Virus record (IMG/VR): IMGVR_UViG_3300025168_000428
Coordinates: 1 to 29,836 of that record
DNA: 29,836 nt
Source of the DNA: a virus
Strand: one strand, 5' to 3'
In this document: positions 15,168 to 22,904 of the stretch, one piece after another
Layout: every line of letters begins with the position of its first letter
Position numbering within the stretch: the first letter of the stretch is position 1
Program-made: the position numbers and the translations under genes
The notes under the pieces: generated by a model
Databases searched by the model: none
Told to the model about the DNA's origin: nothing
The model's input: the letters and a program-made list of their open reading frames with translations, nothing else

Positions 15168-18131
15168 ATGTTTCGTTTTATGAAAAAGATGGTTATAACG
15201 ACAGTTATGTTTGGATTTGTCTTTGCACAAAGTCCAATCATAAGGGTAAAACAAATTGGTGAATGGAAAACACCAGAGTATTGGTGGAAAGCACAGGAGA
15301 CTGTACAATTACAGACTTTCTTAGCTGATGATATATCAACACCAGCTTTTAAGAATAATAATTTTGATTCTTGGAGAGATGACATTTTAGAAATAGAAGT
15401 CACTCTTGACGATGTAGGACAAGATATTACTACATTTAGATTTGATATTGCATTTGACAACGATTTAATCACTTGGATTGAAAATGATGGAACTAATCAA
15501 GAAACATCAATCAATGCTTGGAGTCAAGGAAACTCACGAGTAATTGTGGGTTCACATATAGCAGATTGGACTGAAGGTGATGAAACATCAAATAATTCAA
15601 CTGACTATTCTTTTGAAGTAGTTCACTTTTCTAATGTTGGATACACAGACGCTATCCAAAGTAGTGGGAATGAAACTTCAGCACAGGATTCAGGCTATGA
15701 TTGGTTAAGAGTTACTATGGTAAGTCACGGAGTTGATGCTAATAGTGATGGAACACCAGATTTTACATTTGGTAATGGAAACGGAAATCAAGCACAAGTA
15801 TTAAAATTACAATTTAGAATTAATGATGTAGTTGATAATTATCAACCACGTTCATTTAGAATACCTACACTTTATAGTGGTGGAACTGGATACTATACTT
15901 TCGTATCCGATGACTACCTATTAGATTATAAAGTTTACATTGACGGAAACTTTGATACCGCAGTAGACAATACAGGTAATGGTGGAGCAAGAGGAGATAT
16001 TTCTCTACATCCAAAACTTGTTGATGTTGAAGGCTTCGGTAGATACATTGGTGAATGGGTTGATGTAAATGGAGATGGAGTAAAAGATTCAGGTGATGAC
16101 TTTGAACAAAAAACTTATCCTTATTGGAAAGTTGTATTTGAGTTAGATGAAAATAATCCTGATACAGACGGAAACGGAACCGCTACACCATTCCCTACTT
16201 GGTATAATATAGAAGATGTTGCTGATGATTCAAACACAGCAGACGAAGATTTATCTGATGATGTTATTGGAGATGGTAGTGGAACATATTACTATCTGAA
16301 AATGACCGACACAAACGGAGTAACAACATTAGCAGACCAAGCATTACCTGATAAAGGATTCTTAGGAGTATCATATTTTGATTACACCTATACGGATAAA
16401 AATGGATATTATAATATTCAATTACCAAGAAATAATACTTATCGTGTTTCTATCTGGCCACCAGACGCAGCAGATGATATTGGTCAACATACACAATTAG
16501 AATTGGATAGAGGAGCGATTACAAACATTAATGACGCAATCGCAGCATTTAATTTCCAATCAAACAAATTTGAAAATTCTAATGATATTAAAGTAGATTC
16601 ACCAAGTGCTTACTTAATTGGTGATGTAGACGGAGATGATGTATTCCAATTAAATGACGCATACTTTATATGGGCATATGTAAGTGGAGTATTTTCAACA
16701 TCATATACTCACATTAATGGAAACTCATATCAACAATGGTCAAGTATAGATAATTTAAAATCAAATGGAAGTGCACAAACTCTTAATTATTATCAAGCAC
16801 TTAGAGGTGGTGATACAAAACAAAGAAGAGAGTTTACATTATTTTTAGATGACGACTTAGCACAAGAAACAACATCACTAACAAAAGACGCTGGTGGAGT
16901 TGCTTGGTTTAATCCTTTAATGGATGATGTCGTAACAGGTATGGATACTTTACAAGTAAGTATTGGAGCAGGAACATCAACCTTTGATGACCCGGACATT
17001 ACTACTGATGGAGATGTAAATCCAGATTACACTTATGATGAGGTCGCAGTTTACTTTACAGGTGATATGAATTTATCAGGAACAAAAGTTCAAGAAAGTG
17101 GTGGTGATGGATATCAAGACGCATATGCAGGAACAACATATTATCGTTGGGCAACACACACGGTTCAAAACGGAAGTTCAGGAGATAACTCTTGGAATCA
17201 GAATTGTGTAAACGCATCTTGTGATGACGCACCAAGTGCTTGGACATACACAAATACAAATGGTGAATATGATGGAGCAAGTAAAATTATGGCTACAAAT
17301 TCAACACCCGATGTAAGTTTATCATTACCAGACGATGGAAGTGTTAAAGTTCAAATGGGTAACCAAGTTGTAGTTCCTTTGACAATTACACCTAATTTAG
17401 ATTTGGTAACAGGAGAACCTACTAAGATAGCAGGTTTTGAATTTGAGGTTAGATTTGATACTAATCAATTACAATTTATTGACGCTCAAACAGGACTTTT
17501 ACCAGGACCTTGGATGACTTACTTAAATGAAAGTGAGATTGATGACGAGGGATATAAAACAATTTCATTCGGAGCATTAGAAAATTCACCAAACAATGCA
17601 CCAGAGGACTATTATTTGACTGAAGAGTTAGTTGGACTACAATTAGTATTCAATTCACAACTTAATGAAAATAATAATCAAGAGTGGACAGAAGCTGACT
17701 TACAATTTGTAGGAAAAGCTAACGCTGGTAATCCAGCGGGTGATGATTTATTTATGGAAAGACAAAGTGGAAAAATAAACATATGGAATAAGTTTTGGGC
17801 ATTTGGTGGTGGACAACCATCAGAAGATGAGATGACTTATGTTTATCCAAATCCATATAAAGATAGTGAACATAGTTCAATTAACTTCCAATTCTATATG
17901 GAACAATCAGGTAATGTGATGATTAGTATATACAACGCTAATGGTCAAAAGGTTGGAACTTTATTAGATGAAGTTGTTAATGACGGAATGCACACATATA
18001 CTTTCTCAGACTTGCCAGATGCTTTCGGTGATGGATATGGTGGATATCAAGAATTAGATTCTGGTATTTATCTATTCGTAATGGAAACAGAAAACAAAAT
18101 TAAGTCTAAGAAATTTACAATAATTAAATAA
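15168..18131 (+). CDS. Secreted surface protein with T9SS type A sorting domain
   Basis: A 987-residue protein with a signal peptide (1-20, FVFA|Q21), so exported through Sec. Two beta-sandwich regions look cohesin-like: about 72-225 (DDILEIEVTLDD, FRFDIAFDNDLITWI) and about 715-872 (KIAGFEFEVRFDTNQLQFID). Residues about 451-507 look like a dockerin doublet: TNINDAIAAF, then GDVDGDDVFQLNDAYFIWAY with the Ca-binding Asp series. Further Asp/Gly loops (DVNGDGVKDSGDD at 299-311) look Ca-binding. Residues about 890-987 are a T9SS type A sorting domain: YVYPNPYKDS, ISIYNANGQKVGTLL, LDSGIYLFVM, ending KSKKFTIIK. T9SS carries such proteins across the outer membrane and anchors them or releases them. 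GGAG lies six bases before the ATG. The gene lies between tail genes and a PorV-like gene. It is unusual for a phage; a host-derived origin is likely. Confidence 0.85.
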   Translation: MFRFMKKMVITTVMFGFVFAQSPIIRVKQIGEWKTPEYWWKAQETVQLQTFLADDISTPAFKNNNFDSWRDDILEIEVTLDDVGQDITTFRFDIAFDNDLITWIENDGTNQETSINAWSQGNSRVIVGSHIADWTEGDETSNNSTDYSFEVVHFSNVGYTDAIQSSGNETSAQDSGYDWLRVTMVSHGVDANSDGTPDFTFGNGNGNQAQVLKLQFRINDVVDNYQPRSFRIPTLYSGGTGYYTFVSDDYLLDYKVYIDGNFDTAVDNTGNGGARGDISLHPKLVDVEGFGRYIGEWVDVNGDGVKDSGDDFEQKTYPYWKVVFELDENNPDTDGNGTATPFPTWYNIEDVADDSNTADEDLSDDVIGDGSGTYYYLKMTDTNGVTTLADQALPDKGFLGVSYFDYTYTDKNGYYNIQLPRNNTYRVSIWPPDAADDIGQHTQLELDRGAITNINDAIAAFNFQSNKFENSNDIKVDSPSAYLIGDVDGDDVFQLNDAYFIWAYVSGVFSTSYTHINGNSYQQWSSIDNLKSNGSAQTLNYYQALRGGDTKQRREFTLFLDDDLAQETTSLTKDAGGVAWFNPLMDDVVTGMDTLQVSIGAGTSTFDDPDITTDGDVNPDYTYDEVAVYFTGDMNLSGTKVQESGGDGYQDAYAGTTYYRWATHTVQNGSSGDNSWNQNCVNASCDDAPSAWTYTNTNGEYDGASKIMATNSTPDVSLSLPDDGSVKVQMGNQVVVPLTITPNLDLVTGEPTKIAGFEFEVRFDTNQLQFIDAQTGLLPGPWMTYLNESEIDDEGYKTISFGALENSPNNAPEDYYLTEELVGLQLVFNSQLNENNNQEWTEADLQFVGKANAGNPAGDDLFMERQSGKINIWNKFWAFGGGQPSEDEMTYVYPNPYKDSEHSSINFQFYMEQSGNVMISIYNANGQKVGTLLDEVVNDGMHTYTFSDLPDAFGDGYGGYQELDSGIYLFVMETENKIKSKKFTIIK

Positions 18132-18139
18132 GAGGGACA

Positions 18140-18997
18140 ATGATGAAAAAATTATTAAGTTTATTAGTATTAACAGGAACATTATTTGCACAAGCAAATG
18201 ATATCTTTACACTTAATCCAAGTGTAAATAGTGCCGGTATGGGTAATGTCGGTATAGCACACGCAGATGTAAGAAATGTATTTCACAATCCAGCCTTTGC
18301 AGGACTAAAAAAGACACATTACGAAATATCACACGTAAAATGGTTACCAAACTTATCAGATGATATGGGATATCAAAGTATGTTACACACTTCAGATATG
18401 GGTTGGTCAGGTGAAATATTTTACTTTGATTACGGAACACAAACAGAAGCTAATTCAGGCGGAATCATCATAGGTGATTTTGAATCAGCATCATTTAGAA
18501 TGAGTGGTGGTTATGGATTTGGATTCAACGATTGGTTAGTCGGAGCAAGATTAAATTTCTATCATCATAATTTTGTAGACGATATTGATATCGGTATGAA
18601 CTATGGATTTGATATCGGTGCTTACAAAGAGTTCGGTAATACATCAGTTGGTATCGTATTAAAAGATGTCGGTGGTGATACAGAAATATTAGAACAAACA
18701 CTTAATTTACCTATGTCAATAGGTGTTGGTGTTGGACAAAAATTTGGAGACTTTACATTAGCATCTGATGTTAAGGTATTTGAGGATTATAATTCGATTG
18801 GTATTGGTGGAGAATATTCACTTGGTGTCGCAAGTTTAAAAGCAGGATACTATACTGAATCAGAATTTGATGTTGATTACTTTACAATAGGTGGTGGCAT
18901 TAACGCAGGTATCGTAGACTTATCATTAGCATATTACTACAATACAGATAGTTTTCATAACGAAACTTTAATGATTTCATTTGGATTTAACTTCTAA
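18140..18997 (+). CDS. PorV/PorQ-like outer-membrane beta-barrel protein
   Basis: A 285-residue protein with signal peptide (LTGTLFA|Q18). The first mature segment, SAGMGNVGIAHADVRNVFHN followed by PAFAG, matches the hallmark of the PorV/PorQ (UPF0164) family, 'GMGxxGxAxxD...xxNPA'. The rest alternates aromatic-flanked strands with Gly turns and ends in a beta-signal-like LMISFGFNF. PorV is the T9SS shuttle that binds the C-terminal sorting domains of substrates and brings them to the attachment complex. Directly following a gene for a T9SS substrate, it may escort that protein. A second ATG at 18143 is also possible; GAGGG lies before both. It could instead be a general FCB-type barrel or transporter of the same superfamily. 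Confidence 0.72.
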   Translation: MMKKLLSLLVLTGTLFAQANDIFTLNPSVNSAGMGNVGIAHADVRNVFHNPAFAGLKKTHYEISHVKWLPNLSDDMGYQSMLHTSDMGWSGEIFYFDYGTQTEANSGGIIIGDFESASFRMSGGYGFGFNDWLVGARLNFYHHNFVDDIDIGMNYGFDIGAYKEFGNTSVGIVLKDVGGDTEILEQTLNLPMSIGVGVGQKFGDFTLASDVKVFEDYNSIGIGGEYSLGVASLKAGYYTESEFDVDYFTIGGGINAGIVDLSLAYYYNTDSFHNETLMISFGFNF

Positions 18998-19128
18998 TGG
19001 ATATCGTTGAAATATGGAATTCAATAGGATACTTTGACGGAATATTGTTTACAATATGGTTAGGGATATTGTATTATGGAAAATGTTGGATAGACAGCAG
19101 ATTTAAAGTTATTAATTATCATAAATAG
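18997..19128 (+). CDS. 43-residue membrane micro-protein
   Basis: ATG at 18997 overlaps the stop of the PorV-like gene (TAATG) and gives MDIVEIWNSIGYFDGILFTI, then WLGILYYGKCW and a short basic tail (KVINYHK). One aromatic-rich transmembrane helix is likely (about residues 9-31), with the positively charged end in the cytoplasm. Tight overlap on both sides of an operon of envelope genes supports reality. Function unknown; small phage TM proteins in such places are often holin-like, but nothing here proves it. Confidence 0.5.
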   Translation: MDIVEIWNSIGYFDGILFTIWLGILYYGKCWIDSRFKVINYHK

Positions 19129-19137
19129 GAAAATAAA

Positions 19138-19551
19138 ATGGCAAAACAAGTAGACGCAGAACAATTAGTAGATAATTTACAAAACGCAAAGTTTGGATTA
19201 TCAATACAAAACATAGTAGCTATCGTTACGGTATTATCATCACTTATAGCAGGTTGGTATACTTTTACAGGTAGAATAGATTCATTAGAAGAAGTGGTTC
19301 AAGGATTTGCAGAAGCAAGTGATATTGAATTAGTCGGACAGAAGTTAGATACTTTTGAAAAAGATATTGATTACCTTAAAGAAAGAATCGATTCTTTTGA
19401 AGGTGTTGATTTATCAGGTATCACAGGTGATATCATTAAGTTAGAAGCTGAAATTAAAGATGTTAAAAGAAATGCTAACGCAGCTCATAAACACATAGAT
19501 AAACACGAAGTGGATTTTCACGGAGACCCATTAGCAAAATTTAAAAAATAA
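19138..19551 (+). CDS. TM-anchored coiled-coil protein
   Basis: A 137-residue protein with one transmembrane helix (about 23-43, [20 protein letters not shown]), preceded by a short acidic N-terminus and followed by a coiled coil (about 48-115) with regular hydrophobic spacing. The C-terminal tail carries His117, His119, His123 and His128. Single-TM, coiled-coil architecture fits an inner-membrane spanin subunit or a chemotaxis-like signalling scaffold; it has no lipobox or enzymatic motif. It overlaps the ferredoxin gene by one base. The function is not established; a lysis or envelope role is inferred from the neighbours. Confidence 0.65.
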   Translation: MAKQVDAEQLVDNLQNAKFGLSIQNIVAIVTVLSSLIAGWYTFTGRIDSLEEVVQGFAEASDIELVGQKLDTFEKDIDYLKERIDSFEGVDLSGITGDIIKLEAEIKDVKRNANAAHKHIDKHEVDFHGDPLAKFKK

Positions 19552-19838
19552 TGACTTTTATAATAACAGAACCGTGTATCGGAACTTGTGATACAGCTTG
19601 TGTGGATGTATGTCCAGTAGATTGTATTCACGGCCCAATAGATGTAACGGGAGCAGGAGCAGAAGTAGCAGGATTAAAAACATTAGATGGAATGCAATTG
19701 TATATTGACCCCGAAGAATGTATTGATTGTGGTGCTTGTGAGCCAGAATGTCCAGTTGACGCAATATATGACGAAGATGCTGCACCAGATGATATGCAAA
19801 AGTTCATAGAAATTAACGCAAACTTTTTCAAGGAGTAG
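19551..19838 (+). CDS. Bacterial-type ferredoxin with two Fe-S cluster sites
   Basis: A 95-residue ferredoxin, a small soluble electron carrier. First site: Cys9, Cys13, Cys17 and Cys21-Pro ([17 protein letters not shown]), with Cys25 also present. Second site: Cys57-x2-Cys60-x2-Cys63-x3-Cys67-Pro ([12 protein letters not shown]). The spacing Cys9-x7-Cys17-x3-Cys21-Pro matches the [3Fe-4S]/[4Fe-4S] seven-iron family (Azotobacter FdI type), but the usual fourth Cys at residue 12 is Thr and an extra Cys is at 13, so the first cluster is probably [3Fe-4S], perhaps convertible. The acidic C-terminal tail is typical. Phage-encoded bacterial ferredoxins are uncommon; the redox partner is not evident in the window. 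Confidence 0.93.
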   Translation: MTFIITEPCIGTCDTACVDVCPVDCIHGPIDVTGAGAEVAGLKTLDGMQLYIDPEECIDCGACEPECPVDAIYDEDAAPDDMQKFIEINANFFKE

Positions 19839-19842
19839 AAAA

Positions 19843-20547
19843 ATGAAAAAATTATTATCACTATTAATAACAATACCTTTCTTACTTAGTTGTGCAACAA
19901 CATCATTAGAAGCACAATCAGGTAAATCAAAAGTTCAAACTAAAATAGCATCTTATGAGGCAGAAAAAACTCTTGATGATATCAAATGGTATGACGGAGA
20001 ACCTGAAGGTATTCAAATGATTAACATTAAAATACCACAAGAAATGGTTAATATGTATCCAGAACTTCGTGAGAAGAGAGTCGGATTCGGTATGACCAAT
20101 AGAATCATCGAAGCACTTGAAGAAGCTGGTCGTTTCTATTTCGTAGAAGAAAAGGATGAAATAATCGCTAAAATGGTTAAAGAGTGGGAACGTAGTGTTA
20201 ACGGAATGTTAGAAGAAGAAATAAGTGTCGGACAATTTGCAACTACTAAATACTTTATTTACGCAGAACTATATGACTTCTCAGTTTCTAATACAGAAGA
20301 AATTAAAAGAAGAAAAGTTAAAGTAAGTAACAAAACGAGTGTTGGTATTCAAGTTCGTTTAGTTTCAGTTGAAACAGGTAGATACATTACAGGTAGTGGT
20401 TTAGGACAATCAACAAAAGAAGGTGCAGGATTTTTAAAGAATCCAAATATGGAATTTGACCAATCAACGGTTTCATACGCAACAACAGGAGCAACCATCA
20501 CAGCAGTAGCAAACGTACTAAGACGTATGGAAAAACGAGGTTGGTAA
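19843..20547 (+). CDS. CsgG-family outer-membrane lipoprotein
   Basis: A 234-residue lipoprotein of the CsgG (curli secretion channel) family. The lipobox Leu14-Leu15-Ser16-Cys17 follows a 13-residue hydrophobic signal segment. Family features include MTNRIIEALEEAGRFYFVEE (helix then strand, as in CsgG), a segment on TTKYFIYAELYDF, the strand VGIQVRLVSVETGRYITGSG and a closing helix ending RRMEKRGW. CsgG of E. coli is 277 residues and forms a nine-fold outer-membrane pore. AAGGAG lies seven bases before the ATG. The neighbouring OMP-like and second CsgG-like genes suggest one complex. It may be a secretion pore, but CsgG relatives also serve as structural lipoproteins. Confidence 0.82.
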   Translation: MKKLLSLLITIPFLLSCATTSLEAQSGKSKVQTKIASYEAEKTLDDIKWYDGEPEGIQMINIKIPQEMVNMYPELREKRVGFGMTNRIIEALEEAGRFYFVEEKDEIIAKMVKEWERSVNGMLEEEISVGQFATTKYFIYAELYDFSVSNTEEIKRRKVKVSNKTSVGIQVRLVSVETGRYITGSGLGQSTKEGAGFLKNPNMEFDQSTVSYATTGATITAVANVLRRMEKRGW

Positions 20548-20552
20548 AATGA

Positions 20553-21548
20553 ATGAAATGGTTACTTACACTACTATTAATAGGTAGTTTATACGGACAA
20601 ACTCGAAACTCTGATTTCAGTTATAATTATGTAGACCCTTGTACCCAACAAGCAGTTAATCTTAATTATAAAACCGAAACAACCCAAGATGGATTTTGGG
20701 TTACCTATTACAATCAAAGAAAATTTTTTACTTGGGTAGAGGTAGCAGACGGAACATTACAGAATTGGACTGAACAAGTCTATTCGGATTTCCAAAGTTT
20801 GTTTCCTTGTGCGGTTAACATAGCAGAAGAAGCTATCGCATCAGTTGTTAGTTTAAATCTTCAAGGTGAATTTGACGAAGAAGGTGAGGATATATCAACA
20901 ACGGAACCAAGTTTTATTGGTGGAGATATAGTTTCCACTAAATATGAATGGGCTTGGGTTACATCATTGAACTCTACATATATGACAGAGAACTTTGATT
21001 TAACGAGAGAACAAAATTATACTGCTAACGTTACTACCAATGGTAGAAAGTTTTTAGGTTTGTACGGACAAGGATTCAAACTAAAAGCTAAAAAACAAAA
21101 TTTATTTTGGAATGTTGGTGGATTATGGTATAGAACTTTTGAAGGAGATGATTGGTTAATTACAGGCAATTATGGAAAAGTTCTAAAGAAAAGATTTAGA
21201 GAGATTGGATTAGTAAGTTCGAGTATCGGAAAGATATCAGGACAAGATTTCTTTAACGTAAACACAATGTACGGATTCCAAACCAGAGTTCCTATTAGGG
21301 ATACAGATTTGGTTTTGCAAACATTTGTGAGTTACACGGTATTTAGATATTTTGAGGGATTAAATCAAGAAACTAAATACTTATTATTAGAAAGTCCGAT
21401 ATTGATTTATCCTGGCTTTAGTTTAGATATTCCTTTTGGACAATCTTTTAAACTAAATGTTGGATTTAATATTGGATATAACACATTGGTTAATGACTTG
21501 GGTGATAGAAATGTTACTTATTCATTAGTCATAGGAACTAACTTTTAG
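20553..21548 (+). CDS. Putative outer-membrane beta-barrel protein beside CsgG
   Basis: A 331-residue protein with signal peptide (LLTLLLIGSLYG|Q16). The N-terminal domain (about 20-100) contains DPCTQQAVNLNY with two spaced Cys (about 29 and 90), possibly disulfide-bonded in the periplasm. The rest is amphipathic beta strands with aromatic girdle residues (NLFWNVGGLWYRTF, DLVLQTFVSYTVFRY, FKLNVGFNIGYNTLV) and a C-terminal VTYSLVIGTNF that reads like a BAM beta-signal. It sits between two CsgG-like genes and is probably a partner channel or anchor. An ATG at 20549 belongs to a dead frame, so 20553 is the start. Confidence 0.65.
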   Translation: MKWLLTLLLIGSLYGQTRNSDFSYNYVDPCTQQAVNLNYKTETTQDGFWVTYYNQRKFFTWVEVADGTLQNWTEQVYSDFQSLFPCAVNIAEEAIASVVSLNLQGEFDEEGEDISTTEPSFIGGDIVSTKYEWAWVTSLNSTYMTENFDLTREQNYTANVTTNGRKFLGLYGQGFKLKAKKQNLFWNVGGLWYRTFEGDDWLITGNYGKVLKKRFREIGLVSSSIGKISGQDFFNVNTMYGFQTRVPIRDTDLVLQTFVSYTVFRYFEGLNQETKYLLLESPILIYPGFSLDIPFGQSFKLNVGFNIGYNTLVNDLGDRNVTYSLVIGTNF

Positions 21549-21556
21549 GAGTGAAA

Positions 21557-22198
21557 ATGAAAAAGATATTAGATACAATATTTTCTGATAACGGAGAGTT
21601 TGTTGTTCGATTTTTATTTGCAGTAGTGTGTATGGGATTTTTAACAGCTAATCTTTTTGGTCAAATGACTGAAACAGACAAAGAAATCACTAAACAAGAG
21701 CAAAGAGATAAACGAGTAGTAAGTAATCTTGTTGGACAAATGCCACAACCAACTATGGTTGATGAGTTAAAAGTCCCTACAATGAGTATATCTAATTTTG
21801 TAAATCAAGCAGAAATAGAGGGTCTTGAAGATTCAAGAGTTTTTCTTGGTGTCAGACAAATCCTTACTGAAAATGTAATGGATTCGAGATACGATTTAGT
21901 TGAAGGGAATTCAGACTTTGAAATGAAAGCTAGAGTAGTTTATTTAGGTAGACCGAGAACATCAGCAACGATTTTAGGATTGTTTAAAAGAGAATCAACA
22001 ACAACAGAAATTAGAGTTGTGGTTGAATTGATTAATAAAAAAACAGGCAAAGTAGTTAGCGGTAATGGTGTAGGATTTACCAAAAGAGATATAAGTGCTA
22101 CCGGGTTACAAATAAATGAAGATTTACCTTTTGATAGAAGTGAGCTTGGTGGTGCATTGAAAGAGGCCATCGGAAATGCAGTTAAAGAAATATTATAA
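21557..22198 (+). CDS. Second CsgG-like protein, signal peptide but no lipobox
   Basis: A frame also open from GTG 21551, but AGGAG at 21547-21551 sits five bases before the ATG at 21557, so a 213-residue product is chosen. A long N-terminal signal (about 16-36, ending TANLFG|Q) follows a charged 15-residue head. The mature part keeps the CsgG order: a first strand TMSISNFV, a segment with ARVVYLGRPRT, a strand TTTEIRVVVELINKKTGKVV, then GNGVGFTKRDIS and a C-terminal helix GALKEAIGNAVKEIL. It has no lipobox Cys, unlike the neighbour at 19843. It may form a heteromer or stack with the lipoprotein. Confidence 0.68.
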   Translation: MKKILDTIFSDNGEFVVRFLFAVVCMGFLTANLFGQMTETDKEITKQEQRDKRVVSNLVGQMPQPTMVDELKVPTMSISNFVNQAEIEGLEDSRVFLGVRQILTENVMDSRYDLVEGNSDFEMKARVVYLGRPRTSATILGLFKRESTTTEIRVVVELINKKTGKVVSGNGVGFTKRDISATGLQINEDLPFDRSELGGALKEAIGNAVKEIL

Positions 22199-22904
22199 AG
22201 ACATAGTATCATTAATGGCAACATTGTCATTATTGGCTACTGTTCTTTTTATAAACAAATATGATGTGAAACAATTGTATCGTGAGTTTGCAACTCTGCG
22301 ATTAAAAGTAGATATTCAAGAAAAAGTAATTGCTAATTTAGAAGATAGAGTTTATAATTATTCTAAACAATATCGTGAATTACAAGTAGAACTTGAAGAG
22401 CATAATAAAACTCGTGGTATTGAAAATGCAGACTTGTATGAAAGACTAAGAGAACTTGAAAGAGAGATATTAGTCCTTTCAGATATGGTTGCTAATAGAA
22501 AACCTGATACAGTGTTTTCAGCAGGAAGTGATGTAAGAGAATTCGTTGACAGACAAGAAAATCGATTAGGATTTTATGAAACTCAAGGAACAGCATTACT
22601 TGGTTGGAAAGATGATTATTTAACAACGTCTCAATTTAAATTGAATACGGTTGGTAATCTTACATTACAACCAAAAATAAAAAAAGTCAATAAAGATGAA
22701 TTTTATTCATATATTGATGAAACAAGTATTGGTGGAATAACAGTTCACGGACAAGGTGAAATACAAAAAATAGAACCACCAAGAAATCAATTAAGTCTTG
22801 GCCCATTTATAGGAGTTGCATACAACCAAACAACAGGTTTAACAGAACCAATTGTTGGAATTGGATTAACATATAATCTAATTAAAATTTGGGATTGGAG
22901 ATGA
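22176..22904 (+). CDS. TM plus coiled-coil protein, possible i-spanin
   Basis: A 242-residue protein that starts 23 bases inside the previous gene, with GAGG before the ATG. One transmembrane helix (about 10-27, IVSLMATLSLLATVLFIN) is followed by a long coiled coil (about 33-105, rich in Leu/Glu/Arg) and a C-terminal beta domain ending LSLGPFIGVAYNQTTG and GIGLTYNLIKIW. The N-terminal TM helix and periplasmic coiled coil suit an inner-membrane spanin, and similar endings (G.F.GV...VGIGLTY.L) occur in Rz-like proteins of Bacteroidota phages, as I recall. An alternative is a tether for the CsgG pair. No partner o-spanin lipoprotein of usual small size is obvious. Confidence 0.55.
   Translation: MQLKKYYKDIVSLMATLSLLATVLFINKYDVKQLYREFATLRLKVDIQEKVIANLEDRVYNYSKQYRELQVELEEHNKTRGIENADLYERLRELEREILVLSDMVANRKPDTVFSAGSDVREFVDRQENRLGFYETQGTALLGWKDDYLTTSQFKLNTVGNLTLQPKIKKVNKDEFYSYIDETSIGGITVHGQGEIQKIEPPRNQLSLGPFIGVAYNQTTGLTEPIVGIGLTYNLIKIWDWR

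Noticed and set aside
15168-18131. 987-residue protein as a tail fibre
   Set aside because: It follows the tail genes but has a signal peptide and a T9SS sorting domain, which virion fibres do not need.
20549-20587. ATG four bases upstream of the barrel gene start
   Set aside because: Its frame stops after 12 codons, so it is not the start of the barrel protein.
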